From NCBI GenBank assembly GCA_963995525.1, contig OZ023213.1, positions 51,455,856-51,519,855 on the forward strand: 64,000 nt of DNA. The letters run 5' to 3'. The DNA comes from Escarpia spicata (Eukaryota > Annelida > Polychaeta > Sabellida > Siboglinidae). A program made the translations under genes and the position numbers. Every line of letters begins with the position of its first letter. Within the stretch, counting starts at the first letter, position 1. The notes beneath the pieces are model-generated. The model ran no database searches, was not told where the DNA came from, and saw nothing but the letters and a program-made list of their open reading frames with translations. Positions 26,604-38,936 of this stretch are shown here, piece by piece.

Positions 26604-28277
26604 GGGGACCAAAACACGTGGTTCTGTTTTCATATTTTTATATGAATTATATAATTATATCTCTACAGGGGACTTTCTTATAACTTATACGTTATGTATG
26701 TGTGCATGTACGGTGGCTGGGAGAGAACAAGCAAAATATATATTTTTTTTCGAACAATATTTGTTATGGTGGCTGGGAGAGGATATAGCAATATTTAGTT
26801 TGTTTCTTCAAAAATATATTTGTTTACGGTAGCTGGGATAGAAAATAGCAACATTTTTATTCTTAGTTAATTTTATTTCGAGATCTCGACGTTTTACATC
26901 GAGATCTCGAGTTATGAAAGCAAGGCGAGTAAGAAGGACGTCATGATTCATGGTCATGGATGCGGAAAAGTCGTTTGATTGGTAAGTTAATTAGCTGCAA
27001 TCATTTGGACTGATATAATTCGTAAGGCACACCATATGTCCATTATGATAGTTCGTGAGTGTGTAGGTGTAGCCCAGTTAAATAAGGACAAGGCGTAGAT
27101 CACTGCACTGCCTAGCGGCAATAGTGGAGTCGTAGCCTTACGGGAAGTTACGCCACGGTTTAAGTTAGGAGTTAGGTGATCGATAGACGATAGCTGGGCC
27201 AACTAACCCAATTACCAGACATATACGGTGTCGACTTATTGCTATAAGCTGACGTCATGCCATTCGATCAACGCCAGATATTAAAATTATTGTCGAAAAC
27301 GTCACATGACATTCGTCTTGCTACAAGGTTTGCGATGCATACGTTAGATGGCAACATTTAACAGTTCTCCAGCAGACAATGCTGGAAGAAGATGAACATG
27401 TCAAAACATGGTCCTATTTTGGCTGGAGACTGGAAAACGGAAAGCAAATTAAAACAAGCTTGTTTTATACCCATTGAGCAGCGGTAGTAGCATCAGCATT
27501 TGTTTGCGGACGCCTCTGAACTAGCACGTGGTTTTTGGACATGGGAAGTGATTAACCTCATGCAATTGCCAGTGAACGTTCCACTCGCATATCTCACTCC
27601 AACTACTCCTGACGGAGGTGATAAGATAAACAATATCCATTAATCCACTGACAATAATTATAAATCGACTGACTTAAGTCAAGTTTAGCTCATACACACA
27701 TCATTTCACGTTATATGTGCCCTGTGGCTACTCCACATACAATTTAACCATAAGACTGTCACAGTTTAAATAGGGTTAACACTAAAAAGGGCCTATGCAC
27801 ATTTCCTGAGGGCAATATAGTGAACTATATGTATCTGGTACTTCAGTTAAGAAATCTTGATGTGAGACCAACATTGTCTTCAGGGATTTGTGACCCACCG
27901 AACTCTACTGTTGTAGAGAATAACCCTGCGTTTGAGGTTAGGGATTTCTGTGATCACACCCTAGGTAGGCATACACAGGTCGTCTAATAAATTCCACAGT
28001 GCTTCTCCAATGAAGACCATTTTTCGTGTAGCAACATTTCGTATATGTGGCTGTGCATTTCTAAATAATTGTCCATTGATGGTTTTATAAAACTTGATCA
28101 ACGTTGCTTAATATGCCTTAAACGAAACCCCCTAAACACGTCCCTAGAAATGACAGTGCGGTCACATTGTTTTATGCAGAACACGGTCACTGTTGTCTTT
28201 GCTCCGTTGTTGTCTGGGTAGGGCCAACATTAATTTTTCTGATTTATCTGTAATAGTTATTGTATTTTTAATTTAAG
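26604..28277. other. No gene recognised; small tandem repeat and palindromes
   Basis: At 26708-26870 a unit of about 58 bp carrying GGTGGCTGGGAGAG occurs three times, increasingly diverged. At 26877-26912 the perfect palindrome CGAGATCTCG occurs twice. The rest has only short, unconvincing ORFs. Confidence 0.55.
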
Positions 28278-28385
28278 GAAACCTGTCGCATGATGGAACC
28301 TGGCGTGATGGAGTCTGGCATGTACGAATACCTAACAAAAGGAAATGTGGCGGCCAACATATTGGTAAAAATGAAGGAGAAAAAG
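28278..28385 (+). other. Possible exon, unknown product
   Basis: A 108-bp open segment lies between an AG (ATTTAAG) and a GTACGC donor and reads MMEPGVMESGMYEYLTKGN in the middle. It may belong with the remnant at 30058-31778, but its end phase (0) does not match the most natural frame of the next candidate exon, so the link is unproven. Confidence 0.25.
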
Positions 28386-29201
28386 GTACGCATTTTAGCC
28401 CTTGGAAAAATGTTGCTTATTATTTCGATTGATCTATAACGATATAATGAGGTCAAATCTCACGAGTTTTATTCTAAAGTAACATAGTGTTTGTGATCAC
28501 GGTACGGGTCACATAAATTTATGGGTTTCTTCCAGATTTAACACATGCATTGTATTTAATATGGTCTCAGCATCTATCGATTTTGGAATAATCTAAACAA
28601 ACAAAATGACTACAAGTGCAGGCATGTGCAGCCATCTTGTATTGTTTTTCATATAATTAGTCATATTGTTGAACAATTATGGGGAAAACATTGGGAATTT
28701 GTAAACATTAAATATAGGCTCAAGTGGACGTTCCAATTCATTATGAAGACAGTCTTAAAAACAAGATGGCCGACATGACAGCCATCGTGGATTCCGATAT
28801 TCAACGATCTTCAATGTATATTGATGTGTTGTGGTGTGCAATGGTTATGAAATTTTGGTAAAACTTTAGATAGGACTAGGAAATCTTGTTTGATTTCTTT
28901 ATACCGGTATAGAGTATTATGTATTTTATCTGATGTGGCTTCGAGTGATACATATACATGTTATCACACCGAGCATAGTTAGATATTATGTGACTCAGAC
29001 TTATGATTTGGAGCGAAGTATACAATATCAGGTGCCTGTATCATGACTGTGTATATCATGTATAATAAGCATATATATTTTATACTAATTCAGCTGTCAA
29101 ACTTCAATTATTGATTAGCCAGTGAATCTTCATGTTTAATTTTCATGTTACATTTCATGTTAATAGCTATCACATACCTTTATGGTGATAATAATTTTCA
29201 G

Positions 29202-29399
29202 AACACTTTGACAGCGCATGTTTACGCCAAGTTGAAAAGACGAACGAGGCCGGGTTTGATAAGAAGCAGAAGAAAACAATGCCGACATTTCTGTCAAACT
29301 GGTGTTCTAAACCCATTGAAATGCAGCCTGTGACAGTTCCTGCCAATGGTGATACTGATCGGGACAGCAACGATTCGGATAGAGACGTGGAATTAGATT
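29202..29399 (+). other. Possible exon, unknown product
   Basis: Bordered by TTTTCAG and a GTGAGT donor. One frame is open throughout and reads KKQKKTMPTFLSNWC, then a hydrophilic stretch rich in Asp and Ser. No family recognised. It could be an exon of the decayed gene downstream or chance. Confidence 0.25.
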
Positions 29400-30057
29400 T
29401 GTGAGTAAGCTATTTTTCATTTGAAGCACTATGACTTGTGCTGTCATACATCATATGATAATGTGTTTCCTGCACGGATAGTCATAAACAACATGTTGCA
29501 TGAACACAAGTTTATCAATATACCTGTTAATTTAGTATTGTATTATATACTTATCACCAGGTACATACTTTTTTGAATAAAAAAGTTGTACTTTTGTAAA
29601 AACAGAAGTTTTTTGTTTAATAAACAAATTACGAATATATTTTGTTAAGTTACCCCCACCATAGGTATTATACATGCCAACAAATTTGTTTTTAGACATT
29701 CGGCAAATTTCACTATTTTTGTTAATAAATTGTATCATTTCCGAAAACGTTTTTCTGGTGTTTGTACTCATAGGTGCATGGATGCAGCGGTCCCCATGAG
29801 ACATGCAAAGAGACGTATGTATACCCGTGTGACACTAGTAATCACAGCGGAAGTGTCCTAAGTTCTGTGAACAGTGATACAGATGTCTGTGTACCCCTAC
29901 CTGATACTGAAAATACGAACACAGACATGGACACAGCCATTGATTATTATATATTTCCTATTTCTTTAGATTATGCATATCCAATGTGTATTAGGTTGAA
30001 TGATATTACCCTTATGATCAGGATGTACTGGAACATAATTCAGTACTTGGAGGGGTG
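29400..30057. other. No gene recognised
   Basis: AT-rich. An open stretch at 29774-30058 is rich in Asp, Thr and Ser without any motif I recognise. It may be degraded coding sequence linked to the remnant that follows. Confidence 0.35.
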
Positions 30058-31778
30058 AGAGAACTGTAAACTTCATCCGGGGTCCAATGCTAGCTGGTAC
30101 GGGGAAGCAAGGGATGAGACACGCGCTCACTCCTAACATGAATCTTGGCGGCCCGGCACGTATCACTAGACAAAAGACATATCCTGGATACACAACACAC
30201 AATGGTATAATACAACCATGGCTGGCCACCTTTTTAGAGATTACCAATTCTGGAGATTTTGCCCCGATTCCTCTAATCTCGACCCCATCTGTCAAGGTAT
30301 TCAGTGCAGTGTTGCAAAATGATTCGACTGCCTTGAAACCTTCTAGACAGTTTGACGAGAAACCGCAGGTCAACATAGGTCTCAATTACATAGTTGATTA
30401 TGAGTATATTCGACAAAACCCGGAACCTAATCCATCACATCTGAAAGCAAACGTCATCACAGAAGTGAATATCGATGTTCTTACTACGACAGATAACAAA
30501 GTCAGTTTTCCTGTTGGGGTACATTACATGACAAAAGCGGAAAAATTTGGTGTTGAAATGCAAGATCATTTCCTGAACAACATCCGTATCATCCAGACAT
30601 GCCACGATTTTTGGGTCTAGCAATACCAGACATATTCCTGGAGAAGCTGCGGTTGCTGCTTGTGACAGTGTCTGTCAAGCATGTTCAAATGGGACAAGAG
30701 TTTGCAATGATTGTGCAGAGAAGCAAACAAGTCATATTCCTTCGCTTAGGGTATTTAAAAGCTGTATAAAAAAAGACTCTCAGTGTATTCGCATTGTTGT
30801 TTTTGTACTTGCCACTGATTGCGAAACTGGGAACAAGATAGCCTTGGAGATGATAGCACAAGCATAGGAGGATGGAACTCTGCCAGCACAGTATATGTCC
30901 TACCCATTATCAGATGCCATTCACTTAGGAAAAAGTATCAAGGCCTTATTTGCTAATTGGGTGATCCTTCGTGATGGAGAGCGCGCTAGCTTAAGTATTC
31001 TACACACTTCTACTTTACGTGATACCAATAGTCAGCTTAAGAGACTCTTACCAAAGGATGCAGTGACTAACAAGGATCGGATGGATTGGACATGTATCCT
31101 GAAACTAACCAACGATGCAGTAACTGCAAAACTCCAGCACATTGGTTATGTTGTCCACACATTAGTTCCAGACAAATACAAGATTTTTTACTTCAAACTA
31201 ACCTGGCCTTTATCCACATCCATTGGCTATTGTCGTTGGGGAGCAGCCAAGTTATTAGTGCTAGATTACAAACCAATGCAGAAGACGAGCCGTCTCCTTG
31301 AAGTAACCTTACACGTACCTTGTGAAGTAACTATTCTGGGAGAATTTGGAGATGCACGTACCCTTGAATACATCGATGGTATGGCCTACATATGCCACCA
31401 TTTCCAGCATATATATGTCCATTCAGTCGCAAAGCAGATCAAGTTAAATGTAAACATCACAAAGGCATCCCGTGTGAAGAGCTGCAGAAGAGAGGTCTAC
31501 CGACAGAAGGCACGATTAGAGAACTCATGCAACGTTTGACAGATCATCTTAAACGCTTAGAGCGTGAATATCAGGACAAAGGAGTCGACACAAAGAAGCT
31601 CATTCTCACAGAAAAGATCCAGCCATGTGCATTAACAACAGCTTCGGATAGCCTGCTGATCTGCTGCAGTGGTGTACATCGATGCGTTTATAACCTACAA
31701 CTGTCCTCAAATGGTGTTGCAATGAACGGTGAGGTTACTCTGATATGCAACTATCCTGAGAATACTGTTGCAGTGTGA
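30058..31778 (+). pseudogene. Remnant of multicopy invertebrate protein with SAP-like end
   Basis: The first part (about 30058-30620) reads RGPMLAGTGKQG, later QNDSTALKPSRQFDEK, then HYMTKAEKFGVEM. After a frame change the second part has a Cys-rich stretch, CDSVCQACSNGTRVCNDC (about 30655 on), then DCETGNKIALEMIAQA, one TAG stop before EDGTLPAQY, and AIHLGKSIKALFANWVILRD, DAVTNKDRMDW and VVHTLVPDKYKIF. A further frameshift near 31400 leads to GIPCEELQKRGLPTEGTIREL, which has the shape of a SAP helix-turn-helix motif that often binds DNA or chromatin. The block order fits, from memory, an uncharacterised protein type abundant in cnidarians and molluscs. The stop and two frameshifts indicate decay. 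Function unknown; possibly transposon-linked. Confidence 0.6.
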
Positions 31779-32159
31779 TTATTGTTACGAGACCTACCGT
31801 TATTTGCTAAACCGTTTAAAAAATACATAATTAAAATATGAAAACGAGTTTTTTTTCCTATTTTCGCTTAGTAATGTTCAAATGGGTAAACGGTAAAACA
31901 GCAATCAAACCGTTTTCCCATTTCCAGTTTTGCAAAATGAAAATAGGTAAACAATAAAACGGTTTGTCAACCGTTTTCCTATTTCTGTTTACGCATGCGC
32001 TATGGAAGTGAGCGTTTCGCAACAGTGACAATTTACCCGAAATCCTAAGCCACCGGACACGGCGAAAATGGCCTCGCCGCAGAGAATTTTTGGTCTGGCC
32101 ACTATGATAATGTAACCCTTGGACGCGACCAGTGACAGTGTCATAGCTTTCGTGGGTAA
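31779..32159. other. No gene; weak internal repeat
   Basis: Two loosely similar units of about 70 bp (31885-31990) share GGTAAAC, AACCGTTTTCC and ATTTC-GTTT. Nothing coding is seen. Confidence 0.45.
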
Positions 32160-32600
32160 AATATATCAAATCAAATCAAATTTATTTATACACCACATAT
32201 CTCTACAAAGCAGATTCAGGTGTGTTTACATGCTAAAACATGATGTAAGAATACATTACGTTGTCGTTATAAAATTACAATACATGGGTTACATATGCTA
32301 ACACAACTACACATTTTGATTATTATGTGGGCCATATATAACATTAAGATGTACATGTATGTATTTTAAAAAAAAATACAATAAATTACGAAAAAACCTG
32401 ATTAAAGATAACTGTTTTCAGGTCTCTCCTAAAACGCCAGAGTCACGTTGGCTTCTTAGCTATAGTGGAAGAGAGTTCCAGAGAGTGGGACCTGCATATG
32501 AAAATGCGCGTCGGCCGTATCGTTCCAGGTTAACTCTAGGAACAACCATGAGAAAAGAAAGTGGAAAGAAAACAGAAACATCGCATTAGAAACCATTGAT
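32160..32600 (-). mobile_element. 3' end of an L2/CR1-like LINE
   Basis: On the minus strand, about 32555 to 32420 reads VPRVNLERYGRRAFSYAGPT followed by LWNSLP. This is the typical C-terminal tail of an L2/CR1-type reverse transcriptase, followed by an in-frame stop and a frameshift. The 3' untranslated part follows down to 32160, where a short (TTTGA)n tail (complement of ATCAAATCAAATCAAAT) marks the 3' end. Heavily 5'-truncated. Confidence 0.78.
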
Positions 32601-32830
32601 GTTTCTATAATTTCCTATAGAGTGTAGACACGAATATTCAATAGTAAATAAAAAAAAATACATATGTATTATTTGTTTATCTTGCGGCATGTTTTTAACA
32701 TCTACTAAAACAAGTTTACCTACACAAATACGTTACATTTCAAATTGAAATAATAAATAGCAGTAAATTATCGTCATACAGATACTTTGGCACTGTCACT
32801 ATTTGGCTATATCCGGCATTTACTGATCAA
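32601..32830. other. No gene recognised
   Basis: AT-rich sequence with a short poly-A run at 32650; nothing supportable. Confidence 0.4.
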
Positions 32831-33232
32831 ATGACAATAACAGTCCAGTGGCTCAACCAGAAGACAATAACAGTCCAGTGGCTCAACCAGAAGACAATAA
32901 CAGTCCAGTGGCTCAACCAGAAGACAATAACAGTCCAGTGGCTCAACCAGAAGACAATAACAGTCCAGTGGCTCAACCAGATGACAATAACAGTCCAGTG
33001 GCTCAACCAGAAGACAATAACAGTCCAGTGGCACAAACAGAAGACAATAACAGTCCAGTGGCACAAACAGAAGACAATAACAATCCAGTGGCACAAACAG
33101 AAGACAATAACAGTCCAGTGGCTCAACCAGAAGACAATAACAGTCCAGTGGCACAAACAGAAGACAATAACACTCCAGTGGCACAAACAGAAGACAATAA
33201 CAGTCCAGTGGCTCAACCAGAAGCCCTGGTCA
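32831..33232. repeat. 30-bp minisatellite, about 13 copies
   Basis: Tandem 30-bp units, ACAATAACAGTCCAGTGGCT then CAACCAGAAG. Two sub-types alternate irregularly: GGCTCAACCAG and GGCACAAACAG. Because 30 is a multiple of three and the unit lacks stops in several frames, it opens four overlapping ORFs on both strands. None has protein-like flanks, so I do not call a gene. One end abuts a dispersed repeat shared with 38470-38618. Confidence 0.95.
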
Positions 33233-33356
33233 TGTCTCCCTAAATCATTTCTTTGCATTTTTCATTAATCTATGTCATCTAGTAAAAAAATCCACTGGGT
33301 GTGGACTTCGCGCCGCTTGCCTTTTTTAGAATCCAAGATGGCCGACAAGATGGCCG
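33228..33356 (+). repeat. Dispersed repeat C, copy 1
   Basis: From CATGTCTCCCTAAATC through ATCCACTGGGTGTGGACTTC to CCAAGATGGCCGACAAGATG. It is the reverse complement of 38470-38618 at roughly 90% identity by eye. It carries the motif AAGATGGCCGAC. No coding function seen. Confidence 0.82.
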
Positions 33357-34084
33357 CTGAAATGCTAGAAATGACACAACTTCTCAACGAATTGACTTGG
33401 GAAGGTGATCTTGGGGTCTAGACATAGGTTTTGGGGGCAAGAAATCTATTTATGAAGTTTTCATCAAGATTGGTTGAGTTCTTAATGCAGCACAATCCAA
33501 TATGGTTGCCAAAATTACTGCCGAAATGCTAAAAATGCCTAAAATGCCATAATGTAGGAGCTAGTAGACATAGAACAACGATATTGGTGTTTGGATATAG
33601 GTTTTTGGTGTCATGGATTCCGATTCCGGTGTTTTCATGACGATTTGAGGAATCGATATGCGGCCAAATGATCATAGTCCTCCAAAACGGATGTCTGAAG
33701 GCTAAATATCTGAAGCCAACAACTATTGTTGGTATTTGTCAGTTGATACAAAATAATCAAATTGAAACCGACATATGAAATAAACAGGCTATTTAGTGAT
33801 TACAATCCTTTATGAACTCCTCAACGTATTGTCAGTAAACATTTAATGTAAGTGGCAGTGACTTGTGACCCTTTCAGAAAACCTACATATCAAGATATTA
33901 TTATGAAAATGTTACTTCGACTTCATGATAGAGCACACCAGGTAGCGGGAACCAACACTATCCAAGTACAGTACAACTACTGGATGATCAACTGGACACA
34001 ATTATACCAAAAAAATATCAAAAAACCGTCATTATGTGCCTCATTAACATTATGGCACAATTACTCCTGATCCTCGTTAGACTC
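33357..34084. other. No gene recognised; probable repeat-derived
   Basis: Up to about 33700 there are weak echoes of the preceding repeat (AAATGCTAGAAATG, GCCGAAATGCTAAAAATG). No coding region can be supported. Confidence 0.4.
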
Positions 34085-34990
34085 ATTAATAACTTACTGA
34101 TTCTCATCTGACACATCCTCGTTATCTTCATCCTCAGTAGACGCCTTCCTATTGAATGGGTTGTTGCATTCAAGTCCTCCCCCACAGGCACAAAAGATGG
34201 TGCATGTGACTTGGCGTCCAGTACATCCGCAGTTGTTGGCTTTTACAGTTCCGCTCTGACTAACAACCGCATCGTATGAGTTTGAGTACAGACGCAGGAG
34301 CTAGGGGTACTTCCCCAACAACAGTGCGGGGATATAGGACTTTGTTGGCATGGTCTGCCTCCCATCCAAACTCTACTGGGTTGATGGGAGGAGGGTCAGG
34401 TAAAGGCATCTGAGCACATTCTGGACAAATGCCTGAGTTGTTGGTGGGAGAGAGCATAGTTTGGGGGCAGAGGCAGTACTCGTTCCAGTTTTCAGCGTCC
34501 ACATTCGCTGACGGCACTCTGTCGTGGAGATACACATCAGCTTGCTACCATAACATGAACCATAAATTCAGTTGCCTTCCTCTCGAACTGCTTCATATGA
34601 CCATCAACTTTACCGACAGTGTCGAGTTTCAATCCCTTCTTTGATACTGATATGGCAGTTATCTTTTCAACTCCGCAAGTGGCCGCCGCAGTATCACACT
34701 CACTTATAGCATGTAGCGCAAGAACCTGTGAGATAATATCCGAGTGCTTCTTCACAGTTTCTGGGATGTCAACACAGGATGATGATTATTGCACACTGCA
34801 GGTTTTGGGCTGCATAGTGGTGGAGAAGTAGCTTAAAACATTCGTGTCGTCAGCAACGACGGAGACCTTTGCCTGTGGATCCTGACAAATGAAAATGGCC
34901 TGCTGGGTCATGATGATGTCTGCCTCCTGATGTTTAGAAGCTAGTTTTCAAAGACGACTGTCAACTCAGACAGCTTGTTTTGACCTACAA
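34085..34990 (-). pseudogene. PIN-like multicopy gene remnant, minus strand
   Basis: Reading leftwards from 34990 there are HQEADIIMTQQAIFI, VVADDTNVL, KKHSDIISQVLALHAISECDT, VDAENWNEYCLCPQT, PPINPVEFGWEADHANKVL and PLAPASVLKLIRCGC. After a stop and frameshift a Cys-rich tail follows, CGCTGRQVTCTIFCACGGG. The E-AD, DD-N-L and CDT blocks resemble those of the remnant at 19928-22431, and both end in Cys-rich, probably metal-binding tails, so they belong to the same broad type. Canonical members would have HEEAD, DDTDVF and SGCDT; here Gln, Asn and Glu replace residues in those blocks. The start is missing and several breaks show it is dead. Confidence 0.65.
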
Positions 34991-37900
34991 GGCATACTAG
35001 ATTACCCATTGCGAAAACATGTGTTTAAAGAAATGTCACATTGTTGCATGCGTATATACTGTAAGGTACATGTTTACACTGCGCAATAAAAAGAAATTTG
35101 GTGTCTTGTGAAATATAACTTTTATGAACATTCTTATACCTCTGACAGGAATTGATGGTCTAAAAGTATAATGACTCAAGTGCAGGGTGGACTGTATTAC
35201 GGCTGCATTATTTTGCAGGTCGTGTTTATTAGAGTGACAAAGATTTATGGAATGCAACAAGGTGAGTGGATTGTGACAAGTGCAGCATCCTGAAGAGTTA
35301 TATATCACACAGTTTGACCTATTAATGGTCTAGCTATGGCATTATTAATATTCTAGGACGCCAACTGACCTTGACCTTTGCCTTAACATGTGACGTTTAC
35401 TTTCAGGTGCACAGATGATGTAGGTATTTGGATTTGTCATCATCAAAACCCTCATGAAAGAGGCTTTGATTTGCTTTGCTGCATCTTTAACGCTCAAATT
35501 CTAAAACTTGTTAAAGGTCCTCAACCAATTCGTTTGCCCATCGCCAATCCGGTTCTTTTAGGTCCAGATGTGTAATGTGTGAATAGTTTAACTAGTGCGC
35601 ACAGTCAATTTAATTAAAAAAAATGCGTACTTGTTTTTTAATCGTCTAAAAGAACAGATTTGTCGTTACACCGGGTATAACTGACGAAAGCCAATTGCGC
35701 TGTCGACCTCCTGCGCCATTTCGGTCACGTGCTTTACACGAGATCGGCATCCCACGCATTCGAAAACAATAACAGCATACACGTGCTTTGGTGTATCAAG
35801 ATGAAGATTCCAAAGTGGTTGTACGAAGGTACGTATTACACTATCACAGTTAGCAACAAGAACGCGTAGCCAGGTATTAATTCAACGATAATTGCAACTT
35901 GCGAACGTCTACACCCGACTCGAGGCTGACTAAGTATAAGACTAAGTGAGTAAGACTAAGCCAGTCACCAGGTCCATGACGATATCAGCCAGAGATTCAG
36001 TCAGAGCCAGAGGTTGTGACAACGAATATAATATTTGATATGCATTGTATTTGGTTACGTAGGATCTAGTTAATAAACTATGTTATTACGACAATAAATA
36101 TAGAGAATAGATGACGTGAGGGTGCGAAATGACAAGTAACATTGGTTTGGCAGTAGGCCCCAATTGATCGTGCAAGTAACTTAGACTTAGTCAGGGAGCA
36201 TCCGTAATTTCATGCAACAGAACGTCAAACACGGGAGTATTATACTGGTGATCATAATTATTAAAACAGTGTTTTGTGACTCACATTTTAATACTATTAC
36301 TGCAGAATGTTGTTGATTTGCATTGTAGTTTATGCAAAATAATTGAGATTTGTATATGACAACCAAGTCCATGATGGTGATGATGATTTTATTCAATATA
36401 AAAATGTAAACGTGTAAATACATAAAATAAATACAGCTAGAATACACCATATATAAGGATTACATAAGATTATGTTTGCACTTGTTTCCGTTGTGGTCCT
36501 TGGTGCCTGGCTATAGTTTATGTAAAATATAGGTATCCTGTGATACCTTTCAACTGAAATATGCCAGGTATTCTTGGGTATTTACCACTATGTGTATACA
36601 TTCTCACCACAGCAATATATAAATGCATAATATGTAACTTGAATTATGATGTCGCTAGAGGCCACACTGCAGCCCAAGAATGGGAATGAGAGGAGGCAGA
36701 AGAGGAGCTAAGGCGGTCACCTGGGTCAGGCAGACACAGGGAGGATACATAGTCTGCGGGCGGCCGACATTTGATCAATCCAGGTAATTTCAAATTTATA
36801 ACAATCAACCACGTACAAGTTGCCAACAAATATTAATTTGCACATTTACATATATATTTGTTTTCATACACATTTTAATAATAACATCTTGGACATGGAA
36901 AACTAAGTAAGACTTCTGCACTTATATTATACCCACAGACATATTAATACACCGTTAAAAGTATTTAGAATATGGCGATGACTCAGAAATAAGTTTATAA
37001 AATAAATTATTCACTTTTAAGAAAGTAAACATACATGTTATGAACCTTTGAATACTTGGCTAGGAAAATATACTGTTAGCATCACAATAACACCTCATTT
37101 TGTCATTTCCGACATTCACCTTGACCATTCAACCTCAGGCAGAACGTTAAAATGTCAAACCTGAATATGTGTAGTAGTTACATATGGCAGACACTGACAT
37201 GAATTTGTATGCTGAAAAAAAAAATATATATATAAATGCGCTTTACTGATTAACAAAATTCAAATCAGTCTATAATATTGACAAAGATCAGGCATCACTG
37301 TAATGAAATTGAACAATTTTTAATTCATGTAATGACAATGAACACCTTGTAAAGAAAAAATAGTTAACATTTTTCACCGTTTTGAAAACGAGCATATTCT
37401 ACTAATGTCTGCATGCTGTATCAACCCGCCCCTCCTTCCTCCGGAACAACCCCGGTAAACACTGACTGTTCCTAAGATATAAACATGTATAGATTCAGCT
37501 GTAGTAGCACATTTCTTGCTTCCGTTTTTCTTGTGAAATGCTGCAGGTCACACATGAAACATTATTTTATATTTACTGATTATGAGAATGAACATTCCAT
37601 ATTTATTTACTCCCAACACTACAATGATACCTATTTTTGTTTACTGAAAATATGCCTTTCTTTACAGGAGATTGGACTAGTGTGCTTAGTACCATTAGTT
37701 CTTCAAGTTAATATGGCGTACTGATCAGTTGTATTTGTCCAGGATCTCGGACGAGATTCTACAGCCATTCCGCATACTGCATATTAATGGTTTGTCATGT
37801 GAATGTCCACCGATTGATCCCAATTGTGTCATGTGTTGCATCCGTGACAGATTCCCCAGTGCCGATTGGGTTTGCACCTGGCTTCCAAGTCAGTCAGTTA

Positions 37901-38469
37901 GCTTAACTGACTAAAAACCAATGTAGAATGTAGGTTGCTCGACATACGAATATAGTGACGCCTGACTACCTCGGCAGTTGGTGATGGAACGGTGGGTGCC
38001 AGGGTCTGGCAGATATAGCATGAGTCTTCGGGTAACAACTCTTGATGCTGTGAGACAGGTTCAGTGTCGAGCATTCTTCGGTGAACTACATCGGTTTGGA
38101 TATCGATGCCATAACTATGTGTTCGCTGTCTTCGATGGTACTGCATACCAGCTTCCTGACATGTTGCTGTACATCCGCATCTACCTATACCGGAGACAAA
38201 GTGACAATTAACATGGCTCTGACATGCATTGTATTTTATATGCGATGACACATTTATCAAAAGTCAATAATACACGGTATTTGTATTCAATTAAACTTTA
38301 ACTTTTAGCAGTGTCCATGAAAAATACACCAATTATCCAGCATTGTTACAGTGGTAGGGTTACATTGTATTTGTGTTGCTGATAGTCAGTGGCAGCCAGC
38401 TGAGTTCTTGCAATGTACACCAGGTACTTGTACTCACTTGTACTTTCCTAAGTAAATTCGTTCAGAAGT
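34991..38469. other. No confident gene
   Basis: AT-rich sequence without recognisable domains. 35355-35380 carries TGACCTTGACC. A weak first-exon candidate is at 35801-35828 (ATG, 28 bp, GTACGT donor), with a possible continuation at 36659-36711 that stays in frame to a TAA. The GC-richer block 36640-36790 and the ORFs at 37729-38260 resemble no family I know. Confidence 0.4.
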
Positions 38470-38618
38470 TATGTCTTTCTCGCATTTCGGCGGCCATCTT
38501 GTCGGCCATCTTGGATTCTAAAAAAGGCAAGCGGGTGGAAGTGTACACCCAATGGATTTTGTTACTAGATGAAATGGACTAATCAAAAATGCAAAGAAAT
38601 GATTTTAGGGAGACATGA
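38470..38618 (-). repeat. Dispersed repeat C, copy 2 (inverted)
   Basis: Reverse complement of 33228-33356, sharing the AAGATGGCCGAC, TTTTTTAGAATCCAAG and TTTCTTTGCATTTTT blocks. It lies 5.1 kb from the other copy in opposite orientation. The copy here is not followed by the 30-bp minisatellite. Confidence 0.82.
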
Positions 38619-38741
38619 TAATGTTTTGGGAAAATATGGGGTTCTGACACTAGACTATAATACAAAAGAAACAAATCACAATGTAACAGCACATCGTTCT
38701 GCGGCTTCAATTCTACTTTTTGATACACAATTACAAAGGCT

Positions 38742-38863
38742 GGTATATATATATATATATTTATTATTATTACTATTACTACTATTATCATTACAATCAT
38801 CATCACCATCACCATCATCATCATCACCGTCATCATCACCATCATCATCATCATCACCATCAC

Positions 38864-38895
<32 letters not shown>

Positions 38896-38936
38896 CCATC
38901 ATCATCAGAATCATTATCATCATTATTATTATTTTG
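38742..38936. repeat. Compound microsatellite (TA)n-(TTA)n-(TCA)n
   Basis: About eight TA repeats, then TTA/CTA, then a long run of TCA/CCA triplets and a short ATT run. It produces poly-His, poly-Ser and poly-Asp ORFs that are not genes. Confidence 0.95.

Noticed and set aside
32807..33268. Repetitive protein genes on both strands
   Set aside because: All four ORFs are readings of the 30-bp minisatellite; flanks have no coding features.
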